Assembly: GCA_965371445.1 (NCBI GenBank)
Contig: CBDUYN010000009.1
Coordinates: forward strand, 51,819 to 115,818
Length of the DNA stretch: 64,000 nucleotides
DNA from: DASWIG01 sp965371445
Lineage (GTDB): Bacteria > Acidobacteriota > Thermoanaerobaculia > Multivoradales > J023
Reading direction: 5' to 3'
The position numbers were made by a program, and so were the translations under genes. Positions 49,685-57,962 of this stretch are shown here, piece by piece. Each line of letters begins with the position of its first letter. Position 1 is the first letter of the stretch. The notes below the pieces were generated by a model. That model was not told the DNA's origin. It did no database searches and worked only from the letters and a program-made list of their open reading frames with translations.

Positions 49685-51810
49685 CGTGACTCCCCGGGGG
49701 ATGGGTTGAGCATGTTGGGCTCGGGTCCGGTAAAGATCGTCTCCCAGACCCTCTTCATACGCCAGAGATCCGCCGTGTCAAGACCCTCTTCACCCTCGGC
49801 GAGGCGGGCATAGGTGACCCCGAGCGGTTCCCAACGCAGCTCGAGGTGGAGCTTTTCGGCTTCGCCGTTGGCGGCGCGGAGCTCGGCGCGGTTTCTTCCG
49901 GGATCGGGACGCAACACGAGATGGCGGCCCCCGAGCCGGGCGTGGAGCTCGTCGCCGTTGCGGCAGAATCCGTCGAGGGACGACTCGGCAAAGCTCTCCG
50001 GAGCGAGGAAGAGGCGCTCCTTGACCTTGAAGGGAGCGCCCACTTCAGGGCAGAACGTCTCGCAGTTCGAGCAGGCGTTGCAGGCGTCTTCGACCACCGC
50101 CAGCTGGTGGGCTTCGGCGACCGAGAAGCCTCGCCCCGCCGAGCGGTCGAGGCCGTCGGGACCGCGCAACACCTCGGTCGCTCGGGCGTCGGGCTCGACC
50201 TCGTAGGCGAAGATGGCGTCGTTGGGACAGACCGCGATGCAGAGATCGCAGTTGACGCAGTCGTAGAGGTCGAGGCGGGAGTCGAGGCGGCGAGGCGTCT
50301 TGGCGTTGCGGCTGGCGTGGTAGCGCGGGTCCGAAACCAGCGGCGGCACGACGTGACGGCCGTTCAGCCGGCCGGCGGCGCGGGTCGCCTCCAAGACGAC
50401 GGCGTCGCCGTCGAGACCTTCGACCGCCGCCGTCTCGCGCAGGGCGCCGGGAAAGGCGTCGGGATCGCCGGCGGCCGTCGCGGCGAGCTGCTCGCTGTGG
50501 CGGTTCCAGAGCTCGATGCCGCCGAGCCGGCCGAGCGCCGCCATCGCGGCGTCGCCGCCGTGGCCTCGGGCTGCCAGGACGTAGGCCTCGCGGCTTGTGA
50601 CCCCCAGCCGGCGCATCGCCGCGGTGAGCCCCTTCAGGTAGGCCGGGAGGCGGCCGTAGCCGCCCTGGCGCAACAGGTCCGTGCAGGTCGTGATCGGCAC
50701 CATGCCGCACTCGACCGCCGCGGGGAAGTTCTTGGCGTCGATCCCGGCCGAGAACGACACCGGCAGCTCGAAGCCCAGGTTCTCGCGAAAGCGCTGCATG
50801 AGCGTCATCGCGATCACGTGCAGCGGCTGTCCCGAGAGGTACATGTAGGGGTCCGTCTGGGTGGGGAAGAGGTCGGGGCGGTTCTTGACTACCAGCGTGT
50901 TGGTGAACTTGGCGCCGATCGTCGACCCGCGCTCCTCGGCGACGCCGCGTAGCCGGTGCAGGATCTCCAGGCCGTCGTCGTAGACGAGGTCGGCGTCAAA
51001 GGCCTCGCGGGAAAGCTCCAGGTGCTCGTAGCCGAGCTTGTCGACGAGGATCTCCCGCACCTCGTCGAAGCCAAGGAGCGTTGGGTTCAGCTTGATGATC
51101 GTGTGCAGCCCCCGCTCTTCGAGGAGGTAGCGCGAGATCGACTCGATCTCCCCGGCCGGACAGCCGTGAAACGTCGAGAGCGTCACGCAGTCCGAGATCG
51201 ATCGCGGCAACTCCAGGTCGCGGTAGGCGGCGAGGTCGCCGTCGAGCTCGCGGCGCAGCTCCTCGTAGAGGGGCTCGGGGTGCTTCATGGCTTCGAGGAA
51301 CCCCGTGACCTTCGCCGAGCGGATCCCCTCGAGGTCGTACCCGACGCTGATGTCGAAGACGGTGTCGAAGCCGTGGTCTCCCGGGAAGACCCCGAAACCG
51401 CGCGTCGACTTCAAGATCTCGATCAGGTAGACCGCCTTGGCGTACTCCTTTTGCGACTGCTCGACCAGGAGCTCCTGCGACCACTCGACGTTGAAGCCGA
51501 CGTTGGGGACCTGGATGCAAGGACGGGGGATCTCCAGGCGGTCGTTGATCTGTACGGTTTTGAGCTCCAGGATGCGGCTGCCGGCGAGCCACGCCAGGAC
51601 GATGTTCTGGGCGAGCTGGGTGTGGGGGCCGGCGGCGGGGCCGACGGGAGTCGACACGGGGCGGCCGAAATGGCGGGCGGAGAGGTCGAGCCCCGCGTCC
51701 GGGACGTGCCACTTTTTAACCGGCAGGTCAAAAATCGCCTGACGCTTGGCGAGCTCGTCGCGCATGCGCCGCAGGAGGACAGGAAAGGGGACGGGCTCAA
51801 GATCCGGCAT
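49681..51810 (-). CDS. YgfK-like iron-sulphur oxidoreductase (PreA/DHOD-like plus ferredoxin)
   Basis: The 709-residue protein has an N-terminal region related to dihydroorotate or dihydropyrimidine dehydrogenase subunits (about 1-470) and a C-terminal 2[4Fe-4S] ferredoxin unit near 525-600 (CVNCDLCIAVCPND and CNACSNCETFCPE). This combination matches the putative selenate reductase subunit YgfK. E. coli YgfK is about 1030 residues because it also has a GltD-like FAD/NADPH domain, which is absent here, so an electron-transfer partner is probably needed. I chose the ATG at 51810 (AAGAGG upstream); the frame is open to 52050, but the extra residues are low-complexity and Arg-rich. Coupling to the amidohydrolase suggests a two-step ring reduction or opening pathway. 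The true substrate is unknown, and selenate reductase is only a database-style name. Confidence 0.75.
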   Translation of the reverse strand: MPDLEPVPFPVLLRRMRDELAKRQAIFDLPVKKWHVPDAGLDLSARHFGRPVSTPVGPAAGPHTQLAQNIVLAWLAGSRILELKTVQINDRLEIPRPCIQVPNVGFNVEWSQELLVEQSQKEYAKAVYLIEILKSTRGFGVFPGDHGFDTVFDISVGYDLEGIRSAKVTGFLEAMKHPEPLYEELRRELDGDLAAYRDLELPRSISDCVTLSTFHGCPAGEIESISRYLLEERGLHTIIKLNPTLLGFDEVREILVDKLGYEHLELSREAFDADLVYDDGLEILHRLRGVAEERGSTIGAKFTNTLVVKNRPDLFPTQTDPYMYLSGQPLHVIAMTLMQRFRENLGFELPVSFSAGIDAKNFPAAVECGMVPITTCTDLLRQGGYGRLPAYLKGLTAAMRRLGVTSREAYVLAARGHGGDAAMAALGRLGGIELWNRHSEQLAATAAGDPDAFPGALRETAAVEGLDGDAVVLEATRAAGRLNGRHVVPPLVSDPRYHASRNAKTPRRLDSRLDLYDCVNCDLCIAVCPNDAIFAYEVEPDARATEVLRGPDGLDRSAGRGFSVAEAHQLAVVEDACNACSNCETFCPEVGAPFKVKERLFLAPESFAESSLDGFCRNGDELHARLGGRHLVLRPDPGRNRAELRAANGEAEKLHLELRWEPLGVTYARLAEGEEGLDTADLWRMKRVWETIFTGPEPNMLNPSPGESR

Positions 51811-51879
51811 GGTTCGGCCTCTTTTCTTGCATCCTCCTATCCTCTGATTCGGCGCGGACGGCGTCAAGCTCCGCCCTCC

Positions 51880-51936
51880 TCGCCGAGATCGAGCTGGCTC
51901 GGCTGCGCGACCGTTTCGACGACGCGTCCGACTCCT
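51880..51936 (+). pseudogene. Remnant of a second Uma2-type gene 3' end
   Basis: These 57 bases match the last coding bases of the Uma2-type gene (52888-52943) with about one or two mismatches, including the encoded AEIELARLR and FDDASDS. No upstream coding sequence remains. It is a duplicated tail or a deletion scar from an ancestral tandem pair. Confidence 0.6.
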
Positions 51937-52096
51937 CCCTTGCGAGGAACCGCCAAGAGGGACGCAGAGGCCGGCGTTCTGGTACGCTGGCTTTACGATT
52001 AACGGCAAAGGGGGCGTAAAGAAGCCGCCCTTCACCGGACCCGGGTCCATCCTGTGCTATCGTAGACCGGCGGTCCGGAAGCCGCAGGAGGCCCTC

Positions 52097-52945
52097 ATGA
52101 ATGCAAAAGCCGCCCTTCAAGATCTCGACTTCGAGCTGGTCCTGGAAGACGGAGTCCCCATGGAGACCTGGTATCACCGCTTGCAGATGGTGCTTTTTCT
52201 CGAGCTCGCCCGCCACCGGATGCTTGAGCTCGGGCACCGCGACTTCTTCCTCAACGGCGATATGTTCATCTACTATTCGCTCGAGCAGGCGCGGGCGGTG
52301 GCCGAGGAAGAGCGGCAGATCGCCCTCTTCGAGCAGGGCCTTCGGCCCGAGCGGCCGAGCAAGACCGCCTACCGCGGTCCCGACGCCTTCCTCGTCAAGG
52401 GAGTCGGCACCCACAAGCGCGAGGTGTGGAAGGTGTGGGAGGAGGACGACCGCTACCCTGACCTCATCCTCGAGCTGCTCTCGCCGTCGACCGCCGCCGA
52501 CGACTACGGCAAGAAGAAAACGCTCTACCAGGACGTCTTCAAGACCTCGGAGTACTTCCTCTACACCCCGGACACCGAAACGGTGGACGGTTTCCGTCGG
52601 CTCGACAACGCCTATCAGCGGATCCCGCGTTCCGCCGAGCGCCGTCTGTGGAGCCGGGAGCTCGAGGTGGAAATCGGGGTGTGGCACGGCGAGTACGACG
52701 GCCAGACAGCCGACTGGTTGCGCCTCTTCTATCCCTATCCGGACGGCCGGCTGGTACCGACGAAGGACGAACGCACTGAGCAGGCCGAGCAGCGCGCTGG
52801 GCAGGAACGCCGGCGAGCTGAGCAGGCCGAGCACCGCATCGAGCAGGCTGAGGAGCGCGCCGAGCAGGAGCGCCAACGCGCCAACGCCGCCGAGATCGAG
52901 CTGGCTCGGCTGCGCGCCCGTTTCGACGACGCGTCCGACTCCTGA
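52097..52945 (+). CDS. Uma2/DUF820-type putative endonuclease with coiled-coil tail
   Basis: The 282 residues match the Uma2 (DUF820) PD-(D/E)XK-like family: DLILELLSPSTAADD, KKKTLYQDVF and EYFLYTPD in order. The last 60 residues are an Arg/Glu/Gln-rich heptad-like coiled coil with repeated EQAE units, common in this family. GGAGG five bases ahead supports the ATG at 52097. The first ORF of the region is preceded by a fragment of a related gene, so the locus once held a tandem pair. Members are common in mobile or multicopy gene sets in cyanobacteria and acidobacteria, with no clear physiological role known. Confidence 0.8.
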   Translation: MNAKAALQDLDFELVLEDGVPMETWYHRLQMVLFLELARHRMLELGHRDFFLNGDMFIYYSLEQARAVAEEERQIALFEQGLRPERPSKTAYRGPDAFLVKGVGTHKREVWKVWEEDDRYPDLILELLSPSTAADDYGKKKTLYQDVFKTSEYFLYTPDTETVDGFRRLDNAYQRIPRSAERRLWSRELEVEIGVWHGEYDGQTADWLRLFYPYPDGRLVPTKDERTEQAEQRAGQERRRAEQAEHRIEQAEERAEQERQRANAAEIELARLRARFDDASDS

Positions 52946-53247
52946 AACACCTGTTCCGGAATAGGCCCCTGGGGTCTGGTGACGACGCTTGACGTCGTCC
53001 TTCTTGCCCGACGCTCCTCTTAAGGTCCAACCGTTTCACAAGTCCTTGCCTTGGCATGCACTACGGCGAGCCAGGCTTCGGCGACCTGCTGGCCGCCGAA
53101 GCCTGCGCCGTGGCACCGCCGACAGCCCGACTCCGACGCCGCCCTCCTGCATCCCGCCAACGCCGAGGAGCCCCCCGACCTTGCTGGACGGAGAGCAGGA
53201 AGAGCGGATAGACTCAGGCCGCTGGCAGTAAACGACGAGGAGCGAGG
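52946..53247. other. Intergenic stretch with one hairpin
   Basis: No convincing gene is seen. The hairpin GACGACG-CTTGA-CGTCGTC at 52981-52999 may end transcription of the Uma2-type gene, although no T-run follows. The rest is GC-rich and unremarkable. Confidence 0.4.
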
Positions 53248-53406
53248 ATGAGAAGAGTCACCGTCGCGGCCCGAGACCGAGCCGCCGTGACCGTCAAAGA
53301 GCGCATCCAAAGGGACCGGCAGAAGGTCCCGCAGGCACTCTGGTGCGTCCTGGCCTACGTCGAGGAGCACCTCTCGTGGACGGCGTCCGCAAAGGGGGCG
53401 GGATGA
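53248..53406 (+). CDS. 52-residue ORF coupled to the HTH-TPR regulator
   Basis: An ATG at 53248 sits behind GAGGAGCGAGG and opens a 52-codon frame that is basic in its first half (RRVTVAARDRAAVTVKERIQR) and ends in LWCVLAYVEEHLSWTASAKG. Its TGA overlaps the ATG of the next gene (ATGA at 53403-53406), so it is probably translated and coupled to that gene. No known domain is recognised. It could be a small regulatory partner or only a leader ORF setting the translation level of the regulator. Confidence 0.5.
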   Translation: MRRVTVAARDRAAVTVKERIQRDRQKVPQALWCVLAYVEEHLSWTASAKGAG

Positions 53407-55553
53407 ATCGGCAGGTCGAGGAAGCGCGGACCAGGACCTTGAAGAAGATCAGGGCCAAGATCACCCAGGATCAGAGGAGAGCGTCGCACCTCGTGGCCCG
53501 ATTCCTTCAGGTCCTGAAGTTGCGGCCCTTCGAGTCGTCGCTGACGATGGAGGAGGCCCGCAAGGAAGCCGGCATCCGGGACAACAACTTCCCAGCACAG
53601 TTTCGGAAAGAGTTGGACGTCGGTCCCTACGTCTACCGCCAGCGTCTTCAGGTGGAAGCGGGGGATGCCATGATCGAAGAAGGCCTCCAGGTGCCGACAG
53701 CTCTGGTGCTCGCGGCCGTCGGCCTCTCCAGTTATTCACTCGCTCGCGAGGCGTATAGAAGATGCAGCCGTCATTTGAAGATCTATCGCATACCATACAT
53801 GGAGATCCGAATCGACTATTACAACTATTCTCTCCTGCGACGCGGGAAGCTTTCGGAAGATCGCGCTCGGGGGTTAATCTCTCTGCTTGAAGACGGTGAG
53901 CTTTGCGAAACGGTAGAGGATGAGCTTCCATGCCAGGACGATGGTGCGGATGTCATGAGCATTTCGCTGGCAGAGGTGCAGAAGCAAATTCACCGTGACC
54001 GGGTCCTCGTACCCATCGGTCTCGACAAGATCTTAAGGCACATCGCAGAAAACCTGACCAATTCTCAGTTGAATGCCACCACGGCGGTCTTGGCCGTCAA
54101 AGTCAGAGACGAATCGATTGGCGATAAACTAAAATTCTACCTTGGCTCAACGATCAAGGTCTATATTGACAAGAGTCGTGTGAGGTTGATCGCACATCGG
54201 CTAGGAGAGACAGCCATGTCTGTTCCTGAAACTGGTGTATCTGCCGGTATCGACCACTACGCGACACTAGCCGGCACGTTCAAGAGATGTAGCGGGGAGC
54301 GGCCGATGGACATCCGACAACCGGCCGTAGAAACTGGCTTGACCTACGACACATGGATGCGAGCAGGCCTCGGTGACTTCGACGCAGTGCGGGAGACGAT
54401 CGCAGTCCTTCGACCCTTCGTCCCCGAGGTGTCCAAAGAGCCGACGATTGCTGTCGAGAGTTTCGAGCGCTGGTACGCCGAGACGCAAATCTGGCCGACC
54501 CTCCGGAAGATGTCTCTTGAAGAGGCACGGGAGGAGGTTCGGCACTCCGCCATCGCCGGGATGGCCCTCGTGAATCTGCTACGCCAGAAGTCACGGGAAG
54601 AAGGGCGCGGGAATCACCAACGAGGGATCCATCTGGCGAAGCTGGCGCTTAACGCCGTTCTCAATGTCAAACTACTCAGTGGAGACGCTCTTAAAGAAGA
54701 GATCGCGAAGGGCTGGGCGTGGGTCGGGAATGCCTACCGGTTAGCGCTTGACTTTGTTAGCGCCGATGATGCGTTCAAGAAGGTGTTTGAAGAGCTAAGG
54801 CGGCGAGAGATCGAAGGGCCGTCAAGCATTGAAGGTGAGATCTACGATCTTAAGGCATCCCTTCGGGTTTACCAGAGACGGCACGAAGAGGCGATTGAAC
54901 TCGCCGAGATGAGCTTGAGAAGTTTCCGGGCGGTGGGCGATCAGGCAGGCGAGGTTATAGCTCTGGAGACACGCGCGATCGCATGCGATTATGCTGGAAT
55001 GCCGGAAGCCGCACTTGCGGACTTCATGAAGATATTGACACTCCAACCGAATGACGGCAGGCACACCTTTAGCGCGCACTACAGCATGGCCATCGTCCTT
55101 GAAAAGAGCGAGAAGTATGAGCGTGCCGCGGAAGCCCTGCAGAGTGCCAAGGAAATCCGGACAGAGAATCAACTATGGCTGCACCACCTTTCATGGATCG
55201 AAGCTACCATCCATCATGGGCTGAGAAGATTCGACTTAGCAGAATCAGACTATCGTGAAGCTGTCGAAGGATTTGCTGCTCTGAACGAGATGTTCTATTC
55301 GACCCTCGCTTCTCTCGATCTTGCTATCCTCTGCTTGGACCTGGGGCGCTACCCCGAAGCCATCGAGTTTTCTTCTGTCATCGTCTCCTTTTTTAGCGCT
55401 CTGAATCTCAACACCGATGCGTTCACGGCTCTTCAGGTATTAGGGCGATCGCTTCGCGAGCTTAGCCTGACAAGAGATACGTTGCTTGACTTACGCGATA
55501 TTGTAAGGCGCGACCCGACGCTTCCAGGATCTAGGAAGCTGGGGCCAGGTTAG
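53403..55553 (+). CDS. AraC-type HTH regulator with C-terminal TPR-like region
   Basis: The 716 residues begin with an AraC-like double HTH at about 35-140: LTMEEARKEAGIRDNNFPAQF, then RLQVEAGDAMIEEG, then VGLSSYSLAREAYRR. The middle (about 150-390) has no recognised domain. From about 400 to 690 come helical repeats with TPR-like spacing (LALDFVSADDAFKKV, RRHEEAIELAE, DYAGMPEAALADFM, RRFDLAESDYREAV). I chose the ATG at 53403 because it overlaps the small upstream ORF by ATGA and gives MNRQVEEA; the frame is open to 53343. HTH plus TPR is the layout of peptide-sensing regulators in other phyla, and a 19-codon ORF converges on this gene. The ligand and targets are unknown. Confidence 0.7.
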   Translation: MNRQVEEARTRTLKKIRAKITQDQRRASHLVARFLQVLKLRPFESSLTMEEARKEAGIRDNNFPAQFRKELDVGPYVYRQRLQVEAGDAMIEEGLQVPTALVLAAVGLSSYSLAREAYRRCSRHLKIYRIPYMEIRIDYYNYSLLRRGKLSEDRARGLISLLEDGELCETVEDELPCQDDGADVMSISLAEVQKQIHRDRVLVPIGLDKILRHIAENLTNSQLNATTAVLAVKVRDESIGDKLKFYLGSTIKVYIDKSRVRLIAHRLGETAMSVPETGVSAGIDHYATLAGTFKRCSGERPMDIRQPAVETGLTYDTWMRAGLGDFDAVRETIAVLRPFVPEVSKEPTIAVESFERWYAETQIWPTLRKMSLEEAREEVRHSAIAGMALVNLLRQKSREEGRGNHQRGIHLAKLALNAVLNVKLLSGDALKEEIAKGWAWVGNAYRLALDFVSADDAFKKVFEELRRREIEGPSSIEGEIYDLKASLRVYQRRHEEAIELAEMSLRSFRAVGDQAGEVIALETRAIACDYAGMPEAALADFMKILTLQPNDGRHTFSAHYSMAIVLEKSEKYERAAEALQSAKEIRTENQLWLHHLSWIEATIHHGLRRFDLAESDYREAVEGFAALNEMFYSTLASLDLAILCLDLGRYPEAIEFSSVIVSFFSALNLNTDAFTALQVLGRSLRELSLTRDTLLDLRDIVRRDPTLPGSRKLGPG

Positions 55554-55567
55554 GTAAACCTGACCCC
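55541..55567. terminator. Bidirectional hairpin between regulator and 19-aa ORF
   Basis: GGGGCCAGGTT and AACCTGACCCC form an 11-bp stem with one mismatch around the loop AGGTA. It overlaps the stop codon of the regulator and lies 18 bp beyond the stop of the convergent 19-codon ORF, so it could end both transcripts. A smaller stem, CTTCC...GGAAG, lies at 55521-55538. There is no T-run, so factor-independent termination is uncertain. Confidence 0.45.
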
Positions 55568-55584
55568 GAGCTCGCAGTACAACA

Positions 55585-55644
55585 TCAACCATTATGGTCG
55601 ATATGCGCGGCGGATCCTGAGCGGATGCCACTCTTCGTCTTCAT
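55585..55644 (-). CDS. 19-residue peptide ORF with consensus ribosome-binding site
   Basis: On the minus strand AAAGGAGGTAACC is followed immediately by ATG and 19 codons encoding MKTKSGIRSGSAAHIDHNG, then TGA. The match to the ideal Shine-Dalgarno sequence is among the strongest in the window, which argues that this short frame is translated. The peptide is basic, Gly-rich, has no hydrophobic leader and ends in a His-Asn-Gly motif. It converges on the HTH-TPR regulator and shares its terminator. It may be a signalling or RiPP-like peptide, or a regulatory leader; no modifying enzyme is next to it. Family assignment is not possible by eye. Confidence 0.5.
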   Translation of the reverse strand: MKTKSGIRSGSAAHIDHNG

Positions 55645-56183
55645 GGTTACCTCCTTTCGGTATGTAGTTCTTCTTTTCCCAAGAGCTGGCTTGCCCTGGG
55701 GGCCTTCATCAGTTCTCCCCAGCCTGGAACCAACCCACTCCGGGCTCTTCAGCCGGCGATATCCCTTCGTGACCTTCTGTGGATCGACCCGCAAGTCGTT
55801 GCAGGAAGAGGCCGGGTTGACGGAAGCGCCGACCGCCTAACTCGGCTGGCCGGGAGTCCAATCTGGTAGGGGAGCGCATCCTTCGCTTCAGGGGCCGTCC
55901 TCCGGTTGTAGGGTTCACTGGTGGGAGGGGTGTCCGACTTCCCGTCCAGGATTTTCGTGTAGGGATTTTCTCACATCCGCCTAGACGGCGCTACCGGGCT
56001 CTTTAGCCTGTAGAGGGGCAGAAGTCCAGGAAAACGCCTAACGCCTTCTCAACCCTCAAGGCGAAGGGTGAAACTGAAGCCGTTCTTGCATGGCCTCTCG
56101 GAGATCGGCGAAAGTGACGGCATCCTCCTGGGAAACGGTGGCAACAACGGATCGCCGAAGACCGGGTAGGCGAGAGGGTGCTC
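55645..56183. other. Long intergenic stretch with repeated small hairpins
   Basis: No coding frame in this stretch has convincing protein-like character. Two near-identical hairpins, CCGGGCTCTTCAGCC at 55740-55754 and CCGGGCTCTTTAGCC at 55994-56008, differ by one base. Both would lie in the leader of a minus-strand transcript reading into the 19-codon ORF. The stretch could hold a structured leader RNA or sRNA, but I recognise no known riboswitch. Confidence 0.4.
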
Positions 56184-56834
56184 ATGTCCGAAACCGACGC
56201 TACAGCTACGCGGATCTCTTTCCCGAGTCGAGGAGATGCCCGTCCGCCCGCCGCCGATGCGGCTGACGAGCATCCGCACCTGGCCCTGGCCGAGGTGGCG
56301 GCGGCCGTCCGCTTCGTCGCTCGGGAAAGGCCATCGGCGGTGGAGGTCTTGCTCTGGGCGGTGTGCAGCTCCGCCGAGCTGATCGACGTTTGCAGCGAGA
56401 CGCAACCGAGCGCGCACGCCTATGCAGAAGTCGCCGGTCTCGACGGCGTCGTCCAAGCCGTCCTCCTGGCGAGCCCTGACAGTCGTAGCCTCCTAAGGGC
56501 GGGGCTTCGTTCTTCGACCCCAGCGGTGCGGCAGCGAGTACAGACCACAGCCCCACCGCCGTCCGCCTCATCCCTGACTCGGGATGACGTTGCGGCTGCC
56601 TGCTGCCTCGTCGCCCGGGAGCTTCCGTCGGCGATCGAATCTCTGCTCTGGGCGGTATGCCGATCTCCCACGCTGGTCGCCCTCTGTCGCCAGATCGCAC
56701 CCGACGCTCGCGACTACGCGGAGGTCGCCTGTCTCGACGGGATCGTCGATGCGGTTCTCACGGCGGGCCGTGAAGGCCGCGCCCTTCTCGCGGCCCTTGG
56801 CTCTTCCCCGAAGCCGGCGGAGGTTGAGGAATGA
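56184..56834 (+). CDS. Unknown protein with two copies of a ~70-residue repeat
   Basis: The 216 residues hold two tandem repeats of about 70 residues: EVAAAVRFVARERPSAVEVL...LLWAVCSSAELIDVC and DVAAACCLVARELPSAIES...LLWAVCRSPTLVALC, each ending with LDGxVxAVL and a short Leu-rich tail. GAGAGGG six bases upstream supports the ATG at 56184 over the GTG at 56178. The predicted fold is all-helical and no family is recognised. Its stop overlaps the ATG of the next small ORF. Diverged copies of the repeat occur in the next genes (57176-57751 and 57752-57962), so this is a local gene family. Confidence 0.6.
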   Translation: MSETDATATRISFPSRGDARPPAADAADEHPHLALAEVAAAVRFVARERPSAVEVLLWAVCSSAELIDVCSETQPSAHAYAEVAGLDGVVQAVLLASPDSRSLLRAGLRSSTPAVRQRVQTTAPPPSASSLTRDDVAAACCLVARELPSAIESLLWAVCRSPTLVALCRQIAPDARDYAEVACLDGIVDAVLTAGREGRALLAALGSSPKPAEVEE

Positions 56835-57124
56835 ACGCTTTTGTCTCGGTGCTTCAATCCTTTCCTCAGCGAGACCTGGCCATCGCCGCGCTCTTGGCAA
56901 CCATTTCTCTGGTCTTCTCGTTTCGATCGTTCCCGCTTCTCACGCCTTCACCGGCAACACCCAGAGGCCGTCTGAGATTTCCGTTTTCGAATTGTCGAAA
57001 GCGTTTCCCTTTACTGGTTGACACACCAGCGGAAGCCAGGGTAGCTTCGGCACTTGATCCGAAAGGGATGAGATTTCTGAGATCGCGAAATGGACAGCGA
57101 AACCGAAAGGCTGTCTTGAGCTGA
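56831..57124 (+). CDS. Small hydrophobic-N-terminus ORF, unknown
   Basis: An ATG at 56831 overlaps the stop of the preceding gene by ATGA and opens 97 codons. The first 35 residues include a likely membrane helix (DLAIAALLATISLVFSF), while the rest is basic and unstructured-looking. Coupling and the helix favour a real small membrane protein, but the poor C-terminal composition leaves doubt; only the first third may be conserved. Confidence 0.4.
   Translation: MNAFVSVLQSFPQRDLAIAALLATISLVFSFRSFPLLTPSPATPRGRLRFPFSNCRKRFPLLVDTPAEARVASALDPKGMRFLRSRNGQRNRKAVLS
57018..57047 (+). promoter_or_regulatory. Possible promoter before the 57176 gene
   Basis: A perfect TTGACA (57018-57023) is followed 18 bp later by TAGCTT (57042-57047), a weak -10. 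It would give a leader of about 120 bases for the gene at 57176. It lies inside the preceding small ORF. Confidence 0.3.
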
Positions 57125-57175
57125 CAATCAAAGAGCGAAAGGTGAATCATCACCATCCGGAGAACCACGAGCGCT

Positions 57176-57751
57176 ATGGGTGAACAAAAAGGGTCAGCGA
57201 AGAAAAAGGATGGAACGGCGTCGGCCGGAGGACATGACCTTACCCACCTTACCAGCGACCCGGCGCCACGAGGAGGCAGCTTGGAGCGGCATAAGGAGAT
57301 CGCGGAGCGTCTCTCGGAGCTCCTCGAGGAAATCCGCGGCGAGATCGCGGCGGCGTCGAGCGGGGAATCCCTCAAGGCGGTGGGCGCTTTGACTTGCGTG
57401 GAGGAGGCGGCGACTCTCCTGGAGCTCGGCATGCTCCGAATGGGCTGGACGCTTCCCGGAGACCAGCCACGGCGGGGCGGTACCGCCACCACGAACGCTG
57501 GCGAGCTCGTCGCCGCGGTGCGTTATGTCGTCACCACGGCGCCGACCCTGGCACCTGCCCTGACTTGGGCCATCTGCTCTGCCCCCGACCTGGTGGCCGA
57601 GATCTCAAGCACGCCCCCGGCTCCGGGTGCGCTTGCCGCTCTGGCAGAGCTCGACGAAGCTCTCGCCGCCATCGTCGCGGCCAGCCCTGCCGGCTTTCGG
57701 CGCAGCGGTCAGGTCTGGCAGAAGCCCGCCGCGGCCGAAGGCCCAAGCTGA
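57176..57751 (+). CDS. Unknown protein with a diverged copy of the ~70-residue repeat
   Basis: The 191 residues start with a Lys-rich segment and a helical stretch (HKEIAERLSELLEEIRGEI), followed by one copy of the local repeat at about 108-180 (AGELVAAVRYVV, ALTWAICSAPDLVAEI, LAELDEALAAIVAAS). The frame ends at 57749-57751, yet the sequence just beyond carries a further repeat copy in the +1 frame, so this reading frame has probably been cut by a frameshift. No known family is recognised. The ribosome-binding site is weak. Confidence 0.5.
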   Translation: MGEQKGSAKKKDGTASAGGHDLTHLTSDPAPRGGSLERHKEIAERLSELLEEIRGEIAAASSGESLKAVGALTCVEEAATLLELGMLRMGWTLPGDQPRRGGTATTNAGELVAAVRYVVTTAPTLAPALTWAICSAPDLVAEISSTPPAPGALAALAELDEALAAIVAASPAGFRRSGQVWQKPAAAEGPS

Positions 57752-57962
57752 TGACTCGGCCGGCCGGCTGGTCTTGACCGCGGCGGAGGTCGCCCGCACC
57801 GTGACGGCGGTGGCAAAGAGCCGGGCGGATCTCGTCCCGGCCTGTCTGTGGTTGATTCTGCGGCGGCCGGCGTCGCGTCTCGCGGTCGGGGCTTATACGC
57901 CCGAGTCCGGCAAGCTGGCGGAGCTGGCTCGACTGGTTGACAAGGAAGGGGAAGGAAGATTC
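57752..57962 (+). pseudogene. Frameshifted extension carrying a fourth repeat copy
   Basis: Shifting by one base at the stop of the preceding gene keeps a protein-like frame (AQADDSAGRLVLTAAEV, ACLWLILRRPASRL) that aligns with the same repeat. It runs in frame into the ATG of the next gene. Either one base was lost from an ancestral two-repeat gene, or this is a site of frameshifting or a sequence error. A TTG at 57774 could also start a fused 168-residue protein. Confidence 0.4.

Noticed and set aside
51811..52050. N-terminal extension of the YgfK-like protein
   Set aside because: The extra 80 residues are low-complexity and read through the Uma2 remnant; the ATG at 51810 has a ribosome-binding site.
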